From Bacteroidales bacterium UBA1176 (GTDB taxonomy: Bacteria; Bacteroidota; Bacteroidia; Bacteroidales; WCHB1-69): a DNA stretch of 10,128 nucleotides. How positions within the stretch are numbered: the stretch's first letter is position 1; the number at the start of each line of letters is the position of its first letter. Shown piece after piece: positions 5,388 through 10,128 of this stretch. The notes below the pieces were generated by a model that was not told the DNA's origin, did not search any database, and worked only from the letters and a program-made list of their open reading frames with translations. The DNA lies in contig DBYW01000026.1 in assembly GCA_002311645.1 (NCBI GenBank), positions 100,650 to 110,777 on the forward strand, read 5' to 3'. The position numbers and the translations under genes were made by a program.

Positions 5388-5610
5388 CAACTCATTTATC
5401 TAAATTCAATAACTCTATAAAACTGCGTTAGGGATTGAAGCACGTTATCGGAAGCGGACGGATGCGCCGACATTTTCAACGTCAAAAAAGGCGACCAGCG
5501 GAAGCCGCTTTTTGCGTCAGAAAATGGGCGCAGACGCGCTTTCGATTAAGGCGGAAAGCCCGACCCGACAGGGGAACGCCCAAAATCATAGTCACTCTTA
5601 ATCGGTTTTA
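5388..5610 (-). other. Gene-free 3' region after the barrel gene
   Basis: No credible ORF. On the plus strand AGCGG-AAG-CCGCT (5497-5509) is followed by TTTT. Read on the minus strand the same hairpin is followed by GGTCGCC and then six T, so it could be a first weak terminator. The block combines GC-rich runs (GGCGGAAAGCCCGACCCGAC near 5550) with AT-rich ends. My impression, from memory only, is that sequence of the type GCGTTAGGGATTGAAG recurs between genes in Bacteroidales genomes; I cannot confirm it here. A 3' UTR or a small RNA ending at the 5361-5387 terminator is possible. Confidence 0.35.
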
Positions 5611-6315
5611 TCATAACTGAAAAGAATATACAAAATGGAATGTGGAGTTATAATGCTTCTTGAGTAGGCCGCTGGTGTACTCATAATCAGGAGTTCCTAT
5701 CGGAAGAATCGAATGGCAGAAACGAAATGATATACCATGATGACGTTTGAAAACATACGTAATTCCGCCGTGGAGCGCAAACTCAAGTCTCTTGAGATCA
5801 TAAAGGTCATCCCATTCATAGCGCATTCCACCTCGTCCACCGTGGGTGGTGATAATTTGTACCGTTCTCTGATACAACAGAAAACCTACGGAAGGACCTA
5901 TATCAAGCCACAATCCATCATTGCTGGTTTTGGGGCTGTTAAAACGCAGTCGTACCAAAAGAGGGAATTCAATGTAACCAAAAGACAATGAATATTTGTC
6001 TCTGCGATAGTGTCCTTCAGCTCCGAAATTCGGTTTAGTTCGAGTGCCTTTCATTGTAAAATTCATGTCCATTTGCAGTAGCATTCTCACTTTGTATTTA
6101 TCGACAACTTTAACGTGACCAAACAATCCGGTGGTAAGACCTGTTTTCCAAAATCCCGGAATATTCTCTGCAGACATCGCAGAAATCGTATTACCAAAGG
6201 TAAATCCACCGCCGAAATCCGTTTTTTGAGCAAAAGTGCATACAACAGATATTTCAAAGACAACAATTAGAATGGTACATTTCACAAAGAAACCACTAAT
6301 ATCTAAGGATTTCAA
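5611..6315 (-). CDS. Secreted outer-membrane beta-barrel protein, PorT-like, 234 aa
   Basis: The N-terminus has a hydrophobic core (TILIVVFEISVVCTFAQ, about 14-30) ending in an AQ cleavage site typical of Bacteroidetes secreted proteins. The rest alternates amphipathic strands, for example KVRMLLQMDMNFTM, SLSFGYIEFPLLVRLRF and LWLDIGPSVGFLLYQ, and ends in a strand STFHFVYSFQL with a terminal hydrophobic residue, as outer-membrane barrels do. The pattern 'YIEFPLLVRLRF ... DIGPSVGFLL' is characteristic of small PorT/OmpW-like barrels. The start is uncertain: the frame opens with TTG (6315) or GTG (6285, giving a tighter signal peptide); no in-frame ATG exists. A 13-codon ORF with an ATG at 6337 overlaps this start and stops at 6296. 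A host-type envelope gene in a phage packaging region suggests a lysogenic-conversion cargo gene. Confidence 0.7.
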   Translation of the reverse strand: MKSLDISGFFVKCTILIVVFEISVVCTFAQKTDFGGGFTFGNTISAMSAENIPGFWKTGLTTGLFGHVKVVDKYKVRMLLQMDMNFTMKGTRTKPNFGAEGHYRRDKYSLSFGYIEFPLLVRLRFNSPKTSNDGLWLDIGPSVGFLLYQRTVQIITTHGGRGGMRYEWDDLYDLKRLEFALHGGITYVFKRHHGISFRFCHSILPIGTPDYEYTSGLLKKHYNSTFHFVYSFQL

Positions 6316-6330
6316 AATTAACGAATTTAT

Positions 6331-6396
6331 ATTTCATTGATAATTTGGCGTTTGCAAAATCTAAAGCTATTGCCATAGGCAGATTTTAGAGGTTGC
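6331..6396. repeat. Right copy of a two-part direct repeat
   Basis: ATTTCATTGATAAT (6331-6344, identical to 4861-4874) and GCAGATTTTAGAGGTTGC (6379-6396, one mismatch to 4938-4955). Both blocks lie between the barrel gene start and the lipoprotein stop. Confidence 0.5.
6356..6387 (-). terminator. Imperfect stem-loop after the lipoprotein gene
   Basis: On the minus strand AAAATCT (plus 6381-6387) pairs with AGATTTT (plus 6356-6362), with further CTAT/ATAG pairing inside and a short T-run at the 3' side. It sits 25 bp after the lipoprotein stop and may act as a weak terminator, leaving partial read-through into the barrel gene. It overlaps the right direct-repeat copy. Confidence 0.4.
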
Positions 6397-6411
6397 ATAA
6401 AGAAGGCAATA

Positions 6412-7278
6412 TTATTTGCTTACAGTTATTCGAACACCATCAGAATAATAAGGAAAGTAATCTATACAATTAAAGAACGTGGACATGTAGAACTGTTTTA
6501 GCCCCACAGCTGCGGAATAAGGGCGATAATGATAATTGTTCCCATCTCCACCATCGCTTTGAGCAGGAAATGTCTGTTGCGTTGCGTTGCTTCTATTTCT
6601 TGTATATGTGCCGGAATCAGTACTATAATATATTTCGACCTCTGGTGCGGAAATCACTCCCGGTTTGTTGATTTTAGAAAGCAAGGAAAAATAAACGGCG
6701 GCGCGTTGATAGACAACTTTGCATTTGGCTTCAGGAGAGGAAGGAAATGTGTAAGGTTCAGGATTGGAATAAGAGATTACGTTTTTTATGGGCTCTTCGT
6801 TTTTGAATAGAATATCCAAGACATTGTCATCTATGGAGAAAGTCATCATTTCGTTATCATTGTTCGTATCCCATACGTATGCTTTCTCATTGACAATGTC
6901 AATTTGAAAAACAAAATTGTCTATTTGTATGAAACCGTCAGGGTTGAGCAAAGTGGCCAAAATGTCATCTTCCACCCCAATAGCTTCCCTTTGGCTTTCA
7001 GACAGCACACACCGCATTGAAGAAAAATGCAGGTCCTGTTCAAAAAGGGACAAATATCCTTCTTTTTCATTCAGAAACGCAATTGCACGTTCATAATCTT
7101 CGCACGAGTTGAATGACAGCCAATTCGAAGAATTGAGGTTTTTCTCTTTGTTGAAATTGACGCAAACGTTAATGTTGCGTTCCTTTGTCAAAGACACCTT
7201 GTCATTATCTTTGGAACAAGAATTAAAAAACAATGTCGAGCATAAAACAACTACTGCTAATACAAATAACTTTTTCAT
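6412..7278 (-). CDS. Surface-type lipoprotein, 288 aa
   Basis: I start at the ATG at 7278, not the upstream GTG/TTG-type extension, because it gives a classical lipoprotein signal: MKKLFVLAVVVLCSTLFFNSC, with a Lys-rich start, a hydrophobic core and a lipobox ending in Cys21. Cys21 is followed by SKDNDK, close to the acidic export signal that sends Bacteroidetes lipoproteins to the cell surface. The mature part has a segment SSMRCVLSESQREAIGVEDD (about 86-105) and LLNPDGFIQIDNFVFQIDIV, reminiscent of Bacteroides DUF4848-type lipoproteins; this family call is tentative. The gene is clearly more AT-rich than TerL next to it and has its own promoter inside the TerL 3' end. It fits a 'moron': a late-acquired gene expressed from the prophage that changes the host surface. 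Confidence 0.72.
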   Translation of the reverse strand: MKKLFVLAVVVLCSTLFFNSCSKDNDKVSLTKERNINVCVNFNKEKNLNSSNWLSFNSCEDYERAIAFLNEKEGYLSLFEQDLHFSSMRCVLSESQREAIGVEDDILATLLNPDGFIQIDNFVFQIDIVNEKAYVWDTNNDNEMMTFSIDDNVLDILFKNEEPIKNVISYSNPEPYTFPSSPEAKCKVVYQRAAVYFSLLSKINKPGVISAPEVEIYYSTDSGTYTRNRSNATQQTFPAQSDGGDGNNYHYRPYSAAVGLKQFYMSTFFNCIDYFPYYSDGVRITVSK

Positions 7279-7299
7279 AATACATTTTTTTTGACGCTG

Positions 7300-7327
7300 C
7301 AAAAATAAACTATTTTCCAATACGCAA
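7300..7327 (-). promoter_or_regulatory. Promoter of the lipoprotein gene
   Basis: TATTTTTG on the minus strand (plus 7300-7307) matches TAnnTTTG exactly, with TTG 17 bases upstream (plus caa, 7325-7327), slightly closer than usual. It spans the end of TerL, with the -33 element inside the terL coding sequence. The leader to the ATG at 7278 is about 15-20 bases, so the lipoprotein can be expressed without the phage late transcript. Confidence 0.5.
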
Positions 7328-9016
7328 CACACTGATTTCAGAACTTTTCCCTTTTAGGTTATCACCAAATTTTGTCCACACAATCTTGTCGGCAGCATCG
7401 GAGAAATGGGTGGCTTCTTCGGGGAGTATTCCGGATGATTTGCGCTCTGATGATTTGTCTTTCTTTAATTGGCCGTCCACATCTTTAATCATGGCGTTGT
7501 TCATCGAAATGAGCGTATAGCGGCACTTGTCGCCGTTGAAGCGCACCAAAGGAAGACTCTCCCGTTCCTCGCGTAGAATCAAGCCCCACAGCAGGTATTT
7601 GTCCGACTGAGGCGGCTCCATCCCCTTGTGTGTGTGCTCGATAACCTCCCATCCGGCTTTCTTCAGATATGAAATTGCAAGCTGGTTGTAGCTCATAGAG
7701 TTCAGCACATTCGGGTTTCTTGAATCGCCGTATTTGTCGCGGTAGTAGTGTATCTTTTTGCAGCGATGTGTCTTGTAGTAGTCCGTCAGTTGTCCGCACA
7801 GTTCCTTGATGAGGATGTTGGAACTCTCGTCCGGCTTGACAAAGAACTCGTTGATAAAGTTCTGGCATTTGCGCTTGGTTGCGCAGTTGTTGACAAAGTC
7901 ATAGTTCCGTTCTTGGCACACGCAGTAAAGGGAAATCGCGCTTCCCCAGTCTGCCACCACCTCCAAAGGAAGGTCGGGATTGCAATCTCGGTCAAACGCG
8001 CTGTTCTTTATTGATAACTTGTCCAGGTCGAAATTGCTCTCCTTGGCCAGCAGCATGAGCCGCTGGTCGTCCAGCCCGTTGTGATAAACGTGGCGGTCGT
8101 CGCTGATGGAATAGAAACAGTCCTCCACCTTGTCGAAGAGGAAGTTCATAATCTCAACCAAAAAGACCAGCGAGGGAAGCAACTCGCGGTTTTTCTTGAC
8201 GTATGAGAGGCCAAGAAACTCTATGTTGTCGAAGGCGTTGGAGACAGTGAACAGAAGCCCGTCCTTGGACACAAAGGGGCGGATTCTGCGCTTCATGCGG
8301 ATTATCTCGTTCCAGCACTGGGCGAACTGCTTGGGGTCGGTGATGTCGAGCAGTTCCAGCTGCATCTTCACGACGCGGTTCCAAATCTCAAACAGCCTCA
8401 CTCCGGCCTCCTCCTCGTAGTAGTTGGCGAACTCAAGCACCCACCGCCCATCCCTTGTCGGCGGCATGGAGGTGGAATACTTGTAGCCGTGGTGCAGGTG
8501 TACGGGCTTGCCGGACTTCGCCCCGAAAAACTCAAGGTTGCCGCGGTTTGTCGGCGCGACCTCCTGGTCATACTGCTCCTTGTTGAGCGTCAGCGTCTCG
8601 TCTGCTATCTCGAAGTCCACGTTTGCGCCGCGCCCGCTGCCGGGCTCGCTCTGCGAGATGAGCGCGAAGCGCGTGCCGTTGCTGACGGATATGACGTTCT
8701 CGAACTTGTTGAGTTCCTCGTAGGAGTTTTCAAAGTAGGCGGGTGGACGCTTGCCTATTACGTAGTTGGCCTCTTTCTCGTAGCCCATTTGGTTGAGCAT
8801 TTTGAGAGAGGATGGCAGTGTCCTGGTCAACAGCTGGCCGAAGGTCTTGCCCGTGAGGGCGATGACCGAGCGCGGCATCAGCCGGATGAGCCTGTCCATC
8901 CAAAAGCCGATGTCCGCGCTCTTGCCCGTGCCGCGTCCCTCCACGGAGACGTGGCACTTGGGCTGCAGGATGAAGGAGGGAAGCTGGGCGCGGTTGCCGG
9001 ATAGGTTTATCTGCAT
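7310..9016 (-). CDS. terL: Phage terminase large subunit, 568 aa
   Basis: Packaging motor ATPase and nuclease. The ATPase domain shows Walker A GRGTGKS (27-33), adenine-binding-type IALTGKTFGQL upstream of the core, Walker B VDFEIADE (133-140, catalytic E140), and a coupling-type segment PTNRGNLEF (154-162). The RNase H-like nuclease has acidic residues at the expected three places: D355 in VVADWGSAIS, D426/D430 in YYRDKYGDS, and D539 in EEATHFSDAADKI, the last closely matching the TH.SDA motif of many TerL proteins. The length is normal for a two-domain TerL. Its ATG lies 5 bp beyond the preceding gene's stop codon. It threads DNA through the portal; the portal-like gene is on the same strand but 6.2 kb further on, beyond the cargo. 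The last 200 residues are encoded by DNA visibly less GC-rich than the first part. Confidence 0.93.
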   Translation of the reverse strand: MQINLSGNRAQLPSFILQPKCHVSVEGRGTGKSADIGFWMDRLIRLMPRSVIALTGKTFGQLLTRTLPSSLKMLNQMGYEKEANYVIGKRPPAYFENSYEELNKFENVISVSNGTRFALISQSEPGSGRGANVDFEIADETLTLNKEQYDQEVAPTNRGNLEFFGAKSGKPVHLHHGYKYSTSMPPTRDGRWVLEFANYYEEEAGVRLFEIWNRVVKMQLELLDITDPKQFAQCWNEIIRMKRRIRPFVSKDGLLFTVSNAFDNIEFLGLSYVKKNRELLPSLVFLVEIMNFLFDKVEDCFYSISDDRHVYHNGLDDQRLMLLAKESNFDLDKLSIKNSAFDRDCNPDLPLEVVADWGSAISLYCVCQERNYDFVNNCATKRKCQNFINEFFVKPDESSNILIKELCGQLTDYYKTHRCKKIHYYRDKYGDSRNPNVLNSMSYNQLAISYLKKAGWEVIEHTHKGMEPPQSDKYLLWGLILREERESLPLVRFNGDKCRYTLISMNNAMIKDVDGQLKKDKSSERKSSGILPEEATHFSDAADKIVWTKFGDNLKGKSSEISVLRIGK

Positions 9017-9020
9017 GGGG

Positions 9021-9623
9021 TCAGGAGTTTATGATTTCGTATGCGGTGTCTTCGGTGATTTCGTCGTCGAGGCTGCCCAGCAGCTGGCGGCGTATGTCGG
9101 CGGGCAGCTTCATCAGCACCTCTTCCGGAAAGGCCACGTTTTTGTTGTTGATATTGAACTGCACGAAAATCTGGTTGGCCTCCATCAGCTTGGGGTCAAT
9201 CTTCTGCGGCGGCAGCTGGGAAAGGAACTTTTGAAGCGTTGCGAGGTTCTTTGCCCGGGCGTTGTCGGAGGAGGCGGGGTCTGAAATTTCCTTCATGAGC
9301 CAGTCAATGAACCAGCCCTCAAGGAAATCCCTGTCCACGGGGTCGTACTTGTTCCATAGGCGGCAGGCGTTGCGGATGTCGCAGTAGGCCTGCTCCCTTG
9401 AGATTTCGGGGAAGCGGGCTTGGAGTTTGAGGGCGGCCACGCTCTTGCGCGGGTATTTGCGCATGACGGCATGGGCGGTGCGCAGCCGTTCAAGGATGCG
9501 CTGCTGCTGCTCGGTCAGTGCGGTGCTGCTGCCCGTGGTGTAGTATTCGGATATGGCTTCGAAGTCATTCTCCCGTATCTGTTCTATGCTGGTTCTCTGC
9601 TTGGTTTTGCCCGGTAGGTTCAT
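9021..9623 (-). CDS. Terminase small-subunit-like protein, 200 aa
   Basis: Located directly before TerL, where small terminases that recognise phage DNA usually lie. The protein is helical: residues about 55-110 (AHAVMRKYPRKSVAALKLQA... QAYCDIRNACRLW) look like a helix-turn-helix followed by a helical hairpin, the rest is an oligomerisation-type helix (DARAKNLATLQKFLSQLP-like) and an acidic C-terminal tail (SLDDEITEDTAYEIINS) that could contact TerL. I prefer the ATG at 9623 to the TTG at 9638. It overlaps the upstream gene by 59 bp in another frame. The call is by position and general fold; the neighbour at 9565-9915 is a second candidate for the same role. Confidence 0.6.
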   Translation of the reverse strand: MNLPGKTKQRTSIEQIRENDFEAISEYYTTGSSTALTEQQQRILERLRTAHAVMRKYPRKSVAALKLQARFPEISREQAYCDIRNACRLWNKYDPVDRDFLEGWFIDWLMKEISDPASSDNARAKNLATLQKFLSQLPPQKIDPKLMEANQIFVQFNINNKNVAFPEEVLMKLPADIRRQLLGSLDDEITEDTAYEIINS

Positions 9624-9915
9624 AGTCGAAAGCGTCAAGGTTAGTCTGTTCAGTCATTGCGTAGTATTTTAGCATTTGGAGTATTGCGGGCTGCGAGGAG
9701 TTTAAGGCTGCGTCCAAGACGGTCTGCCGTATCTCCGCCTGTGCGGAGAGGTAGCCGCGGAACCAGTTCTCGTAAATCTCGCCCTGCTCCCGCTGGAACT
9801 GCACGGCGACTTCGGCGATGTCGAAGCCGAAGTTCAAGGCAACGTCACGGAACGGGAAGCCCAGCCGCCCGAGGCGGTAAAGTTCATCTTTCTGTGTCTC
9901 TGTCAAACTGTTCAT
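9565..9915 (-). CDS. Small helix-turn-helix-like phage protein, 116 aa
   Basis: Starts MNSLTETQKDELYRLGRLGF, followed by PFRDVALNFGFDIAEVAVQF: together a sigma/terminase-type helix-turn-helix with the usual 'degi a..lgi....v' spacing (residues about 5-40). A helix rich in Gln/Glu and a segment QAEIRQTVLDAALNSSQPAI follow, a pattern seen in small terminase subunits where a substrate-count helix is followed by LK.... The C-terminus is polar and probably disordered. The ATG at 9915 overlaps the preceding gene by 32 bp. It may be the actual TerS DNA-binding subunit, with the next gene a partner, or the reverse. Confidence 0.6.
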   Translation of the reverse strand: MNSLTETQKDELYRLGRLGFPFRDVALNFGFDIAEVAVQFQREQGEIYENWFRGYLSAQAEIRQTVLDAALNSSQPAILQMLKYYAMTEQTNLDAFDYEPTGQNQAENQHRTDTGE

Positions 9916-10128
9916 CGAGTATCTTTTTGTCGCTGTGGAAAACGTGGTCAATCACTTGGATCACGCCCCTTTCGGGCTGCGGGTTGGTGGTGAAGTTCAA
10001 AGAGCCGGAGACGGAGATTCGCCACTGGTCGTTCCATATCACGGCGACCTTGGCATGGACGGGGGCGATGCAGACATCGAAGTTGGCGCGGCACATCTGC
10101 AGGGGCGCGGGGTTGCGCACCTTGACCC
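9884..10128 (-). CDS. Phospholipase-D-like protein, C-terminal end (5' part outside window)
   Basis: The frame is open to the window edge, so the N-terminus is missing. The visible end shows HAKVAVIW ... SVSGSLNFTTNPQPERGVI, the HxK plus GSxN part of a PLD-superfamily active site. The Asp usually found five residues after the Lys of HxK is not at that position, so the site is partly atypical. Such proteins are nucleases or DNA-binding factors, and small ones appear next to terminase genes in several phages of Bacteroidetes. Its end overlaps the start of the next gene by 32 bp, which indicates co-transcription with the packaging genes. A role in genome processing or restriction of competing DNA is inference. 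Confidence 0.65.
   Translation of the reverse strand, partial: VKVRNPAPLQMCRANFDVCIAPVHAKVAVIWNDQWRISVSGSLNFTTNPQPERGVIQVIDHVFHSDKKILDEQFDRDTER

Noticed and set aside
8489..9004. Plus-strand ORF of 171 codons
   Set aside because: Fully antisense to the ATPase part of TerL, whose motifs are intact.
1..10128. tRNA or rRNA genes, integrase or transposase
   Set aside because: I saw no cloverleaf, rRNA core sequence, tyrosine/serine recombinase motif or transposase; the hairpins at 5150-5390 do not fold as tRNA.

Overview
The window looks like Bacteroidales DNA (Bacteroides, Phocaeicola, Parabacteroides or a relative), most likely a temperate phage or prophage. The host call rests on several -7 elements of the Bacteroidetes type (TAnnTTTG), mostly absent Shine-Dalgarno sites, a lipoprotein with an acidic surface-export-like sequence after its lipobox cysteine, and a PorT-like outer-membrane barrel. 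All credible genes are on the minus strand, so the window reads biologically from right to left.

Right part (10128 to 7310): a phage DNA-packaging block. It holds the C-terminal end of a phospholipase-D-like protein, two small overlapping genes in the small-terminase position, and a complete large terminase (TerL) with Walker A, Walker B and nuclease motifs. Left part (1451 to 1): the phage structural block resumes with a 92-residue protein and a portal-like protein that runs off the window. The long portal ORF was identified by translating the minus strand directly.

Middle part (7309 to 1452): about 5.9 kb of cargo lies between TerL and portal, which are usually close neighbours. Its first half is two envelope genes, a surface-type lipoprotein and a secreted beta-barrel protein, followed by about 0.9 kb without a convincing gene. 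That gap contains an AT-rich promoter region, a sharp change to GC-rich DNA, many stem-loops and a minus-strand terminator. The second half is a six-gene operon: two small unknown proteins, a stand-alone RadC/JAB-domain protein, an Ala/Pro-rich coiled-coil protein, a protein resembling the ArdC N-terminal ssDNA-binding domain without its peptidase, and a 65-residue protein. It ends at a clear terminator, after which a new promoter appears to serve the portal block.

The most unusual signal is a recurring leader in this operon. Before the RadC-like, coiled-coil and ArdC-like genes there is a GC-rich stem-loop carrying GGGTCTG (CAGACCC on the coding strand) with a TGTGAAA-type element between it and the start codon. 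This suggests shared post-transcriptional control of an accessory, possibly anti-defence, module. A second signal is a two-part direct repeat on either side of the barrel gene and the structured gap, which may mark a cassette. Functions of the cargo genes are inferred from motifs and context only; no database search was possible.
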